Under the pieces are notes generated by a model. The model did no database searches, had not been told where the DNA came from, and saw nothing but the letters and a program-made list of their open reading frames with translations. This document shows, piece by piece, positions 1-8,228 of a stretch of DNA of 64,000 nucleotides (the first letter of the stretch is position 1; the number at the start of each line of letters is the position of its first letter). A program made the translations under genes and the position numbers. This DNA comes from CAWFQB01 sp965277875 (GTDB lineage Bacteria; Armatimonadota; Chthonomonadetes; Chthonomonadales; Chthonomonadaceae): assembly GCA_965277875.1 (NCBI GenBank), contig CBDIDV010000002.1, positions 5,642,001-5,706,000 on the forward strand. Direction: 5' to 3'.

Positions 1-410
1 ACATGGATCGGTACGGGTCGCTGGCGACCGTGCTTGTGGCCGTGTTCCTCAACTGCCTGACGCCCGTGCTGTACGCGATGGGCAGTCAGATCGGCTTTTT
101 GTATGTGGCCGCGACGATCATGACGATTTCGGGACTGGGCATTGACCTGGGCTATCTGAACACGACCCTGATGTTCGCCGAGCCGGGGCGGGCCGCGCAG
201 TATCAGGCCGTGCATAGCAGCTTCTTTGGGCTGCGTGGCACGATTGCGCCCCTGGTCGCCATTCCCCTTTTGAACGCGGTCGGGCATCGGTGGGTGTCGG
301 CCTTTACGATCTGCCTGGGCATCATGCTGTTCGGCGTCCTGTTTCAGGGCCTGTCGCTGCAATCGTACCGCAAAATCCAAAAAGCTGCTCTGCCCGCCAA
401 CAACAAGTAA
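1..410 (+). CDS. MFS transporter, C-terminal fragment (5' cut by window)
   Basis: This is the last 135 or so residues of a major facilitator superfamily membrane transporter; the rest lies upstream of the window. At least four hydrophobic segments are visible, for example LATVLVAVFLNCLTPVLYAM and FTICLGIMLFGVLFQGL. Charged loops separate them, and the tail is short and basic. An ATG at position 3 is in frame but falls at a helix boundary (DRYGS, typical of a cytoplasmic MFS loop), so it is unlikely to be the true start. Substrate cannot be told from this fragment. Confidence 0.7.
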   Translation, partial: MDRYGSLATVLVAVFLNCLTPVLYAMGSQIGFLYVAATIMTISGLGIDLGYLNTTLMFAEPGRAAQYQAVHSSFFGLRGTIAPLVAIPLLNAVGHRWVSAFTICLGIMLFGVLFQGLSLQSYRKIQKAALPANNK

Positions 411-448
411 ACGCCTGCATTCAACGAAGGACAAGCCATTTTCCACGC

Positions 449-502
449 TTGCTTTGCGGCGCGAAACTGTGTTATATTTCCTGTATATAATTCTCTGTAT
501 AT
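449..502 (+). promoter_or_regulatory. Promoter and possible operator of the toxin-antitoxin pair
   Basis: A -35-like TTGCTT (449-454) and -10-like TATATT (473-478) are 18 bp apart. Just downstream CTGTATAT occurs twice, at 481-488 and 495-502, in direct orientation. AbrB-type antitoxins commonly repress their own operon, so the duplicated octamer could be the binding site; this is inferred. Confidence 0.4.
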
Positions 503-526
503 CGAAGGGACGGGAGGGGACAAGCG

Positions 527-805
527 ATGACAGCGACCTACAAAATGCGCGTGGATGAGCGGGGAGCCTTGACCGTTCCGCAGGAAGCGCAGGATAAACT
601 GCATCTACGCCCCGGCGAAGAAGTGCAGGTAAGCATTGACCGCGTTGCGCCGCCATCCGCTGCGCCGAACGAGAAGATGCTTGCTATCCTGCAAAATATA
701 CAGGAAAGTCACAAAGGCACTCCCTATACCGATGCTGCCGATACCGACCGGCTGCTGCGCGAGGCCCGATCAGGAGCGATGTACCACGATGACAGCGCCG
801 AGTAG
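527..805 (+). CDS. AbrB/MazE-type antitoxin (VapB-like)
   Basis: This 92-residue protein has a SpoVT/AbrB-like swapped-hairpin domain at its N terminus (about residues 5-40: MRVDERGALTVPQEAQDKL, then LRPGEEVQV). Such domains bind operator DNA. The C-terminal half is the probable toxin-binding tail. The reading frame of the PIN gene starts 17 nt before this gene stops, the usual overlap of a translationally coupled type II toxin-antitoxin operon. By analogy the protein neutralises the PIN nuclease and represses the operon. The start is ATG with the purine-rich sequence GGGAGGGGA just upstream. Confidence 0.75.
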   Translation: MTATYKMRVDERGALTVPQEAQDKLHLRPGEEVQVSIDRVAPPSAAPNEKMLAILQNIQESHKGTPYTDAADTDRLLREARSGAMYHDDSAE

Positions 806-1277
806 CCCGCCGCCCCTACCTGACGCAGTCGTCGTTGATGCCAACGTCGTAATTGCGATTTGCGCCAAAGAGGGTGGGCGCGAGCCATTGGCACTGGCAG
901 AACTGGCGCACTATTCGCGTCAGGGCTGTGAGTTTTACGCGCCGGGTGTCCTTGTGTCCGAAGCGCTATACGTACTCTGCGGCAAAGAGCAGGACGGTAC
1001 GCTTCTCTCACCCGATTACCTAAAAGCCATTCTTGAATTGGAAAGCATTGCCGCCGGTTTGCTGCCGCCCCCGAATGGGGAAGCCGCGCTTGTCGTTCGT
1101 TCCGCAGAAATACGCGCCGGGTATGGATGCAGCCGTTCCGCCGACAGCATTTACATCGCTCTGGCAGAAGCCTTGTCGCTGGAAAGAACGACCGTGCTTT
1201 TGACGTTTGACAAGGGCGTTTCCAATCATGTAAAGACCAATCCGCCAACCGTAGTTGTCAAGACGCTAATCGTTTGA
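789..1277 (+). CDS. PIN-domain ribonuclease toxin (VapC-like)
   Basis: This 162-residue PIN-domain protein keeps the expected acidic residues: Asp in VVVDANVVIAI, Glu in LVSEALYVL, Asp in SADSIYIALAEA and Asp in LLTFDKGV. PIN toxins are Mg-dependent RNases that cut tRNA or rRNA when not bound by antitoxin. The frame is open further upstream, but the ATG at 789 fits the overlap with the antitoxin and the start of the conserved domain, so I use it. It forms a two-gene operon with the AbrB-like gene. Confidence 0.75.
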   Translation: MTAPSSPPPLPDAVVVDANVVIAICAKEGGREPLALAELAHYSRQGCEFYAPGVLVSEALYVLCGKEQDGTLLSPDYLKAILELESIAAGLLPPPNGEAALVVRSAEIRAGYGCSRSADSIYIALAEALSLERTTVLLTFDKGVSNHVKTNPPTVVVKTLIV

Positions 1278-1350
1278 TGTCTTGCATGGTCATAGCTCGG
1301 TCACTGCTGTATGCAGGCTTGACTTCAAGTATTATGAGGACGGCTGAGGT

Positions 1351-2016
1351 TTGGACAAGAAACCATTTGATATTGAGGAAGCGCTGAGGCGGATACCGGA
1401 CGCGCTTGCGCCGTACCCGAAAGCGGCCCTGTTCGCGCTGTACGAGGCGGGACACAAGACCGCCTTTGAAATGCTGCTCGCCTGCATCATCTCCATACGC
1501 ACCCTGGACGAGGACACGCTGCCGGTTTCGCTGCGCCTGTTTGCTCAGGCCCGCACTCCGGCCCGGATCGCGGCCCTGACGCCCGATGAGATTGACGCCC
1601 TGATTGCGCCCTGCACGTTTCACCCCAACAAGGCGCGGCAGATACACGCCATTGCGGCCCGCATCGTGGCCGAGCATGGCGGCGAATTGCCGTGCGACAA
1701 CGATGTATTGCTGAGTTTCGGCGGGGTGGGACCCAAGTGCGCCAATCTCGTATTGGGCATCGCCTGCGGGCAGCCGAGCATCGGCGTGGACATCCATGTT
1801 CACCGCGTCACCAACCGCTGGGGCTATGTGCAGACCACGACGCCCGAAGCCACCCTCAAAGCGCTGGAAGCCAAACTGCCCCGCCCGCACTGGATCGAAC
1901 TTAACCGCCTGCTGATGCCGTTCGGCAAATTCGTCTGCACCGGCCCGCGCCCCCACTGTTCCACCTGTCCGCTCTTGGAAATGTGTCCGCAGGTCGGTGT
2001 CACCAATGCACAATGA
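1351..2016 (+). CDS. nth: Endonuclease III-type DNA glycosylase/AP lyase
   Basis: This base-excision repair enzyme, 221 aa, removes oxidised pyrimidines and nicks abasic sites. The helix-hairpin-helix is seen as FGGVGPKCANLVLG with the catalytic Lys at 129. The catalytic Asp is at 147 in VDIHVHR. Four cysteines at 196, 203, 206 and 212 (C-x6-C-x2-C-x5-C) form the [4Fe-4S] site. The substrate-pocket segment reads SIRTLDED instead of the E. coli-like SAQATD, which marks a distinct Nth subgroup. The start is TTG, preceded by GAGG. It stands alone and is followed by an inverted-repeat element. Confidence 0.88.
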   Translation: MDKKPFDIEEALRRIPDALAPYPKAALFALYEAGHKTAFEMLLACIISIRTLDEDTLPVSLRLFAQARTPARIAALTPDEIDALIAPCTFHPNKARQIHAIAARIVAEHGGELPCDNDVLLSFGGVGPKCANLVLGIACGQPSIGVDIHVHRVTNRWGYVQTTTPEATLKALEAKLPRPHWIELNRLLMPFGKFVCTGPRPHCSTCPLLEMCPQVGVTNAQ

Positions 2017-2103
2017 AATATAACCGCGAGACACGCCAAACAAACGAAAAAAGAACAAAAACAAGAAATCGAAAGATGAGGCCAATCCAGAGACAGGATT
2101 AAC

Positions 2104-3541
2104 CTTTAGTTTCCGGTAAAAGTATGTAGACACAATTCGGGTGCGACATCAGGCAAGCGGCTGCGGTACAGTAGAGTTACCACACTACACTGGCCGAGGC
2201 TTACCTGATGTCACTCTTAGTCTACCGTATCTGTACCCTGCTCACGCAAGTGCTGGAAGATGTGCCGCTCGGCACGAACCTGGGCCTGCTGCACTTGTTC
2301 CTCGCGCTTATGTCCGGGCGTTTCCTCCACGCGCGCGGAGCCGTGTTTGCCGCTCTGGACAGCTTGGGCCTTGCGCCTGCCGCGGTGCGCCGCAGTAGTG
2401 CCGCCCTGTGCTATGGCGGCTGGAACACCGCCGACCTGCTCGCCCGCTGGCAGCAGACGGTAATACAGGAAGGCCGCTTCGTTGCCGCCTGTTATGAAGG
2501 CGTGCGCCCGGTCGCCTGTGACCTGACCGCCTTCTTTCGCCCCCACTTGCAGGGCCTGGACAGCAAACACTATGTGAGTACGGCGGGCAAGGCCCTGCCT
2601 GCCGTCTGCTTCGGGTTGGGCGTGGCCGTCGGGCGCATCGGTAACATGCGCTTCGCTCTGCCGCGCTTGTTCGTGCGGCGCAAGGCAGGCGAAAGCGAGA
2701 GTGACCTGCAAACGCGGCTGGTCGCGCAGGCGGCCAGAACGCTTGCCGCGTGCGAAGCCCTGATTGTAGATGCGGGCTTTGCCCTCGCCGATCTGCTGAC
2801 CGCCGAGAACCTACGCTTTGTGGCCCGCGCCCGCGCCAACCAGACGGCGCGGCGCAGCGAACTGCCCGCCTACAAAGGACGCGGACGCCGCCCCACACGC
2901 GGCGACATCGTGCGGCCCTTAGCGCGAACGCGGGCCGGCAAGGACATTGCGGCCACGCCTTGTGACGCCACGGCGCGCTGGCACGACGGCGCACACCGTT
3001 TGACAGCGCAGATATGGAACAACCTGGTTCTGCCCGACGCCAAACCGGGCGTGCCCACGTTCCGGCTGGTCGCCATCTACGACCCGCGCTACAAGGAACC
3101 GCTGCTGCTGGCAACGAACCTGAGCGTGAGTGCGTGGGCGTTGTGGCGCTTATACAAGGAACGCTGGGGCGTGGAGCATCTGCCCCTGGCCGCCAAGCCG
3201 CTGCTCGGCTGCGAGCGGGCGTATGTGTGGGGACAGGAAAGCCGCTTTCGCCTGCCTGAACTCGCCCTGCTTGCGGGTAATCTCCTGTCGTATGTCGCCG
3301 CGACCAGCCAGCCGGTCGCTTCGGGGTTCTGGGATCGGGCGGCGCGGCCCACGGGCGGACGGCTGCGGCGCGTACTTGGACAGGTGCATTGTGCGGACTT
3401 GCCCGACCTGGCGGCACAACTGCGCAAAAAGAACAGCGTCACGGCCCACTTGAAGACCGGAGTGGACGCCCACAGACGCCACAAGGCACAAGCAACGCCG
3501 CAACAGGCGGCGCAAGCCGCTTCATTTACCGGAAACTAAAG
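2104..3541 (+). mobile_element. IS4-superfamily insertion sequence, intact
   Basis: The 1438-bp element is bounded by perfect 17-bp terminal inverted repeats, CTTTAGTTTCCGGTAAA at 2104-2120 and its complement at 3525-3541. A 5-bp target duplication TTAAC flanks it (2099-2103 and 3542-3546). It carries one transposase gene whose stop codon lies inside the right repeat. Perfect ends and an open reading frame indicate a recent, probably still active insertion. No second copy is seen in this window. Confidence 0.92.
2208..3539 (+). CDS. DDE transposase of the IS4-type element
   Basis: This 443-residue transposase cuts and rejoins the ends of the surrounding insertion sequence. The RNase H-like catalytic core shows Asp in VACDLTAFF, Asp in ALIVDAGFA and Glu in YKERWGVEHLPLAAK. 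The last segment matches exactly the Y-x2-R-x3-E-x6-K signature of the IS4 superfamily. The frame is intact from ATG (GAGG 8 nt upstream) to a TAA inside the right terminal repeat. The C-terminal tail is basic and Ala/Gln-rich. The exact family (IS4, IS701 or a relative) cannot be settled without a search. Confidence 0.85.
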   Translation: MSLLVYRICTLLTQVLEDVPLGTNLGLLHLFLALMSGRFLHARGAVFAALDSLGLAPAAVRRSSAALCYGGWNTADLLARWQQTVIQEGRFVAACYEGVRPVACDLTAFFRPHLQGLDSKHYVSTAGKALPAVCFGLGVAVGRIGNMRFALPRLFVRRKAGESESDLQTRLVAQAARTLAACEALIVDAGFALADLLTAENLRFVARARANQTARRSELPAYKGRGRRPTRGDIVRPLARTRAGKDIAATPCDATARWHDGAHRLTAQIWNNLVLPDAKPGVPTFRLVAIYDPRYKEPLLLATNLSVSAWALWRLYKERWGVEHLPLAAKPLLGCERAYVWGQESRFRLPELALLAGNLLSYVAATSQPVASGFWDRAARPTGGRLRRVLGQVHCADLPDLAAQLRKKNSVTAHLKTGVDAHRRHKAQATPQQAAQAASFTGN

Positions 3542-3730
3542 TTAACAAGATTTGCAGGATTTACAGGATTTCCTTTGAACAACTTCAGGAGAGTGGTATT
3601 TGTCTGCCCATCGTTTGCATTTTTGATCTGTGTCAGTTCCCTAATCTGTGGATAACTCTTTTGTATTTATTTTCGTTTGTTTCGCGTGTTTCGCGGTTCA
3701 TCCTCTTTGTTTATTTTGGAGGTTTTTGTT

Positions 3731-4660
3731 ATGACAGTTCCTTTGCTGACGACGGACATACCCGGCTTGCAGCGGTTTGCGACGGGCAAGGTGCGCGACG
3801 TGTACGATCTGGGCGACACGCTGCTCATCGTGGCGACGGATCGCATTTCGGCCTTTGATGTAGTGATGCCCAACGGCATACCCGACAAGGGACGGGTGCT
3901 GACACAGTTATCGCGCTGGTGGTTTCGCGTCCTGCGTTCTCTGTGCAACACGCATTACATCACGACCGAGGATGATTATATTGCCGCTCGGATCGAAGAG
4001 GCGGGCGGGGAACTGACAGAGGAAATGCGGCAGGCGCTAAGGGGGCGGGCGATGCTGGGCGTCAAGGCGCGGGCGTTTCCCGTCGAGTGCGTGGTGCGGG
4101 GGTATCTGGCCGGGTCGCTGTGGAAAGAGTATATACAGGCGGGCGGGGCCGACAAGGGCGTTGCGCTGCACGGGCTGGACCTGCCGGGCGGACTGCGCGA
4201 GTGCGACCGGCTGCCCCTCCCGATTTTCAGTCCCGCCAGCAAGGCCGAGTCGGGACATGACGAAAACATCGGCATGAAAGAAGTGATGGCCCTGGTGGGT
4301 GAGGACACGGCGCGAAGTCTTGCCGACATCAGCCTGCGGCTGTACCAGGCGGCGAGTGAACGCGCGGCCAGGTCCGGCCTGCTGCTGGCGGATACCAAGT
4401 TCGAGTTCGGCCTGCACGAGGGCGCGATCACGCTGATTGACGAGGCGCTTACGCCCGACTCGTCGCGCTACTGGGAGGCCGCGCAGTACGCGCCGGGACA
4501 CGCGCAGCCCTCGTATGACAAGCAGTTCGTGCGCGACTGGCTGCAAGGGTCGGGCTGGAACAAGGAACCGCCCGCCCCCATCCTGCCCCCGGACGTGGTG
4601 GCGCATACCACGGACAAGTACCGGGAAGCGTACCGGCGTCTGGTCGGGGTGGAACTGTAG
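3731..4660 (+). CDS. purC: SAICAR synthetase, purine biosynthesis
   Basis: It ligates aspartate to CAIR with ATP, a step of de novo purine synthesis. The 309-residue protein carries family motifs GKVRDVYD near the N terminus, ATDRISAFD, the loop SKAESGHDENI, then TKFEFG and DEALTPDSSRYW. It is of the longer form (E. coli PurC is about 237 aa). The frame is open 18 codons further upstream, but ATG 3731 has GGAGG at 3718-3722 and begins right before the conserved region. The upstream inverted-repeat arm ends only 33 bp before the start. No other pur genes are adjacent. Confidence 0.93.
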   Translation: MTVPLLTTDIPGLQRFATGKVRDVYDLGDTLLIVATDRISAFDVVMPNGIPDKGRVLTQLSRWWFRVLRSLCNTHYITTEDDYIAARIEEAGGELTEEMRQALRGRAMLGVKARAFPVECVVRGYLAGSLWKEYIQAGGADKGVALHGLDLPGGLRECDRLPLPIFSPASKAESGHDENIGMKEVMALVGEDTARSLADISLRLYQAASERAARSGLLLADTKFEFGLHEGAITLIDEALTPDSSRYWEAAQYAPGHAQPSYDKQFVRDWLQGSGWNKEPPAPILPPDVVAHTTDKYREAYRRLVGVEL

Positions 4661-4739
4661 GGCGCGCGCGGCGTAGTACGCAAACGAAACGCGTCCCTTC
4701 GCGTAGTGTGGATTAGAACTTTTTTCGTATGCGCCGCGG

Positions 4740-6056
4740 ATGAATAGCGCGAAGAGAACGTTGTCCGCTAAGGGCGCTTGGGCAGGCATTCCGCACACCA
4801 ATATGAACAGGTCTATGACAAGCGAGCATAATTCGCGCGATACGGGCAGGCCGCGCCACGCACAGGAAGCCCCCGATTCCGAAGGGTGGCAGCGGCAGTT
4901 ACAGCGGCAGGCCGAGCAGATCGCGCAGGCTACTCTGGACGCCTTGACCGCCCACATCGCCATACTGGACGCGGACGGCAACATCCTGGCCGTGAACCGC
5001 GCTTGGCGGCAGTTCGCGCAGGACAACGGCGCGCCCCCCGGCGAGCGGTTCGAGGCGGCCAATTACCTGCACGTCTGCGATGCCGTAGAGGGCGAGACCT
5101 GCGGCGAGGCCAACCCGGTCGCGGACGGCATCCGGAGCGTGATCCGGGGCGAGCGCGCCATGTTCCTGCTGGAATATCCCTGCCATTCGCCAACCGAGCA
5201 GCGCTGGTTCAATGTGCGCGTAACGCCGTTTGGGGGCCAGGGCTTGGCCCGCGTGGTCGTGTCGCACGAGAACATTACCGAGCGCAAGCTGGCCGAGATC
5301 GCCCTGGCCCGCTACGCGCTGGAAATGGCACAGGCGACAAAGGAACTGGAGCGCGCGAACGCGGAACTCAACCAGTTCGCGTATGTCACGTCGCATGACC
5401 TGAAAGCCCCCCTGCGCGGCATCGCCAACCTGTCGCGCTGGATCGAGGAAGACCTGGGCGACAAGATCGAGGACGAGACGCGGCAGCATCTGGAACTGAT
5501 GCGGGGGCGCGTTAATCGCATGGAGGCCATGATCGAGGGCATCCTGCAATACTCCCGCGTAGGCCGCGAAACCGCGCGCCTGGAACCCGTAGACGTGGGC
5601 CAATTGCTGGACGAGATCGCAGACCTGCTGGCCCCGCCGCCAAACATTCAGGTATGCATCGTGCCGCCCATGCCGACCCTGACCTGCGAGCGCGTCCGTT
5701 TGCAGCAGGTCTTGATGAACCTTGTCGGCAACGCCATCAAGTACCATCATCTTGACGGCGGCCGTGTCACGGTTTCGTGCCGCCTGCTGTCAAGTGAGGA
5801 AAACGCGGACGCGGCGTTTTATGAGTTCACCGTTGTGGACGACGGGCCGGGCATCGCGCCCTCGTACCATGACAAGATATTCCAGATATTCCAGACCCTG
5901 CAGGCGCGGGACAAGGTGGAAAGCACGGGCATCGGCCTGTCGCTTGTCAGGAAGATCGTCGAGGCGCAGGGCGGCAGGGTCAGCGTCGAGTCGGAAGAGG
6001 GCAGGGGAGCAGCGTTTCGCTTTACATGGCCGCAATCGCCGCCCGCCGCCGCATAG
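4740..6056 (+). CDS. PAS sensor histidine kinase
   Basis: This cytoplasmic two-component sensor, up to 438 aa, has no membrane segment. A PAS domain covers about residues 66-180, ending in the usual NITERK linker. A coiled coil leads to a HisKA box with the phospho-accepting His219 in SHDLKAPL. The ATPase has N box NLVGNAIKYHH, G1 VVDDGPGIAP and G2 STGIGLSLV. This H box is typical of phytochrome-like kinases, though no chromophore domain is present. The next gene is a single-domain regulator and probably its partner. ATGs at 4803 and 4815 are alternative starts; none has a clear ribosome site. Confidence 0.85.
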   Translation: MNSAKRTLSAKGAWAGIPHTNMNRSMTSEHNSRDTGRPRHAQEAPDSEGWQRQLQRQAEQIAQATLDALTAHIAILDADGNILAVNRAWRQFAQDNGAPPGERFEAANYLHVCDAVEGETCGEANPVADGIRSVIRGERAMFLLEYPCHSPTEQRWFNVRVTPFGGQGLARVVVSHENITERKLAEIALARYALEMAQATKELERANAELNQFAYVTSHDLKAPLRGIANLSRWIEEDLGDKIEDETRQHLELMRGRVNRMEAMIEGILQYSRVGRETARLEPVDVGQLLDEIADLLAPPPNIQVCIVPPMPTLTCERVRLQQVLMNLVGNAIKYHHLDGGRVTVSCRLLSSEENADAAFYEFTVVDDGPGIAPSYHDKIFQIFQTLQARDKVESTGIGLSLVRKIVEAQGGRVSVESEEGRGAAFRFTWPQSPPAAA

Positions 6057-6163
6057 ACCGTCTTTTGCACATTGAAGATATATACGGTATCATAGAATTA
6101 AGTAAGTAAAAAGTTGTAAATCTGTTGAACGGTCAAGACGCCGAAGGGAACAGGAAACGCATC

Positions 6164-6592
6164 GTGTCGGAAAAACTGCTCAATATTCTCCTTGTCGAGG
6201 ATGACGAACTGGACGTGATGAACGTCCGGAGGGCATTTAAGAAGAACAACATTTTGAACCCGCTGTATGTGGCGGGCGACGGCCTTGAAGCCCTCGCCGC
6301 CCTGCGCGGCCAGGCTCCTGACATCGGACTGCCTGCCGACCGGCGCATCGTCCTGCTGGACTTAAATATGCCCAAAATGGGCGGCATCGAGTTTCTGCGC
6401 GAACTGCGCGCCGACGAAAGCCTGCGGCTGGTTCCCGTGATCGTGCTGACCACGTCGGCGGAAGAGCGTGACAAGGTGGAAGCGTACAGCCTGAACGTGG
6501 CCGGCTACATCGTGAAGCCCGTTACGCTCATCAACTTCATCGAAACGATGGCGACCCTGAACAAATACTGGATGTTAAGCGAGCTGCCCTGA
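6164..6592 (+). CDS. Single-domain response regulator (Rcp1/CheY-like)
   Basis: A stand-alone receiver domain of 142 aa. The acidic pair is in VEDDELD, the phosphorylated Asp in LLDLNMPKMGG, the switch Thr in VLTTSAE and the conserved Lys in IVKPV. It has no output domain, so it probably passes phosphate by protein contact, as Rcp1 does for phytochrome-type kinases. The length and the long insert before LLDLN fit the Rcp1 subfamily. I take GTG 6164, with AGGAA about 8 nt upstream, over an in-frame TTG at 6125 that has no ribosome site. It lies between two kinases. Confidence 0.82.
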   Translation: MSEKLLNILLVEDDELDVMNVRRAFKKNNILNPLYVAGDGLEALAALRGQAPDIGLPADRRIVLLDLNMPKMGGIEFLRELRADESLRLVPVIVLTTSAEERDKVEAYSLNVAGYIVKPVTLINFIETMATLNKYWMLSELP

Positions 6593-6622
6593 GCCGACTC
6601 AACGCCATCGCGTCCTAAAGCT

Positions 6623-8071
6623 ATGACAGACCTACCCGACAATCTGCCGCTTGAAATCCTCCTCGTGGACGACGACGCTCTTGATCGCGCTGCGGCGAAG
6701 CGCGCCCTCAAGTCAGCGGGCCTTGCGGCGCACATCCGCGAGGCCGATAGCTGCGTGGCGGCGATGTCTCTGCTCAGGGCGCAGACTTTCGACTGCGCCT
6801 TTATGGACTTTCAGCTTCCCGACGGCGACGGCCTGGACATGCTGCGCGACATACGCGCCGAGGGCATCCACACGCCGGTCGTGATGCTTACGGGGCATGG
6901 CGACGAGCAGATCGCCGTAGACCTGATGAAGGCGGGCGCGGCGGATTACCTGTCCAAGTCCCGCCTGACGCCCGAAGCCGTGGCGCAGACCCTGCGCCAC
7001 GCGATCCGCATTCATCGGGCCGAGCAGAGCGCGTACCAGGCCGAACGCAAATTGCGCGTAAGCGAGCGTCTGGTGCGCGAAATGGCTGATAGCGCGCCCG
7101 CCCTGCTGTGGATGAGCGACGCAGACGGTTGCTGCACCTTTTTCAATCAAAGCTGGCTGAACTTTACGGGACGCGCCATGCCCGAAGAACTCGGCAAGGG
7201 CTGGGAGCAGGGCATTCATCCCGACGATAGTGCTTATTGTACTGAGAAATTCGGGCAGGCGCGCGCCCATCGGCAGCCGTTCCGCATGGAGTACCGACTA
7301 AGGCGCGCGGACGGAGAGTACAGGTGGATGCTGGACGCGGGAACGCCGCGCCTGTCTACGGAAGGCGTTCTGGTCGGCTACATCGGAAGCTGCATTGACA
7401 TCACGGAGCGGCGGCAGTCCGAGCAGACGCTTTTGGAAAAGCAGGCGCATATCGAGCGGCTGAACGCGCACCTGCGAACGGCCATGCACGAGACGCATCA
7501 CCGCGTCAAGAACAACCTGCAACTGGTCGCGGCCCTGCTGGACATGCGTATCCTGGATGGCGCGCAGGCCGTGCCTGCCGAGCGGCTGAAGCATCTCGCC
7601 ACGCACATCCACCTTTTGGCGCACATCCATGAACTGCTGATGCGGCAGGCCAAAGTGGACGGGCAGGCCACGCATGTTTCCGTACAGGCCGTATTGGGCG
7701 GACTGATGCAGATGCTGCAAAAAACGGCGGGCGCGCGCACCCTCAACGCGGATGTGGCCGACATCATGCTGCCGTCCAATCAGGCGACCTCGCTGGCGAT
7801 TGTGGCGAGCGAGCTGATTGCCAACGCCATCAGCAACGGGCGCACCTATGTCGGCGTGTCCCTGATCGAGCAGGACGCAAGCGCGATCTTGGAAGTCACG
7901 GACGACGGGGCGGGCTTTCCCCTCGACTTCAATCCCGACGGCATCCTGGATACGGGCCTGGAACTGGTGCAGGTACTCAGCCGCCTCGATCTGCGCGGCA
8001 CGACCCGCTACGACAACCCCCCCGAAGGCGGCGCCCGCGTCGTCGTCACCATGCCTCTGCCTTCTTCCTGA
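6623..8071 (+). CDS. Hybrid receiver-PAS-HisKA_2 histidine kinase
   Basis: This 482-residue protein starts with a receiver domain (residues 10-130, phospho-acceptor Asp62 in FMDFQLPDGDG). A PAS/PAC domain follows (about 150-265, ending CIDITERR), then a HisKA_2 dimerisation region with His293 in ETHHRVKNNLQLV. The HATPase shows SELIANAISNG and TDDGAGFP. Having a receiver in front of a kinase lets an upstream phosphosignal gate its activity. With the preceding kinase and Rcp1-like regulator it forms a compact three-gene relay. No DNA-binding output is encoded here, so the target is elsewhere. A terminator follows. Confidence 0.85.
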   Translation: MTDLPDNLPLEILLVDDDALDRAAAKRALKSAGLAAHIREADSCVAAMSLLRAQTFDCAFMDFQLPDGDGLDMLRDIRAEGIHTPVVMLTGHGDEQIAVDLMKAGAADYLSKSRLTPEAVAQTLRHAIRIHRAEQSAYQAERKLRVSERLVREMADSAPALLWMSDADGCCTFFNQSWLNFTGRAMPEELGKGWEQGIHPDDSAYCTEKFGQARAHRQPFRMEYRLRRADGEYRWMLDAGTPRLSTEGVLVGYIGSCIDITERRQSEQTLLEKQAHIERLNAHLRTAMHETHHRVKNNLQLVAALLDMRILDGAQAVPAERLKHLATHIHLLAHIHELLMRQAKVDGQATHVSVQAVLGGLMQMLQKTAGARTLNADVADIMLPSNQATSLAIVASELIANAISNGRTYVGVSLIEQDASAILEVTDDGAGFPLDFNPDGILDTGLELVQVLSRLDLRGTTRYDNPPEGGARVVVTMPLPSS

Positions 8072-8137
8072 AAAGAGTAAAATCACAGGCTTGTCCCGCA
8101 AAAGAAGCAGGATACCGCCGACCGGTTGCCGAACTAC

Positions 8138-8169
8138 TCCCTGCCCCGATGAGCGGGGAGTTTTTGTTT
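8138..8169 (+). terminator. Intrinsic terminator after the signalling cassette
   Basis: An 8-bp stem (8138-8145 with 8154-8161, one G-U pair) with an 8-nt loop is followed by TTTTTGTTT. It separates the kinase cassette from minC. Confidence 0.75.
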
Positions 8170-8228
8170 ATTCTTGTAGTTGTAGAGTGAGAAGCATTTG
8201 CGAGGGAGCAGGGCGTGGAGGAAGCGGC

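Larger units (their letters stand above)
2022..3698. repeat. Inverted-repeat intergenic element split by an IS
   Basis: A 29-nt arm at 2022-2050 (AACCGCGAGACACGCCAAAC...) has its reverse complement at 3670-3698 with 27 of 29 matches. Removing the 1438-bp IS and one copy of its 5-bp target duplication restores an element of about 234 bp that fills the nth-purC gap almost exactly. The inner part has short iterations such as GCAGGATTTACAGGATTT. Function unknown. Confidence 0.7.

Noticed and set aside
2308..3417. 369-codon frame antisense to the transposase
   Set aside because: Arg/Pro/Ala-rich composition typical of GC-rich shadow frames; the plus-strand frame has the DDE motifs.
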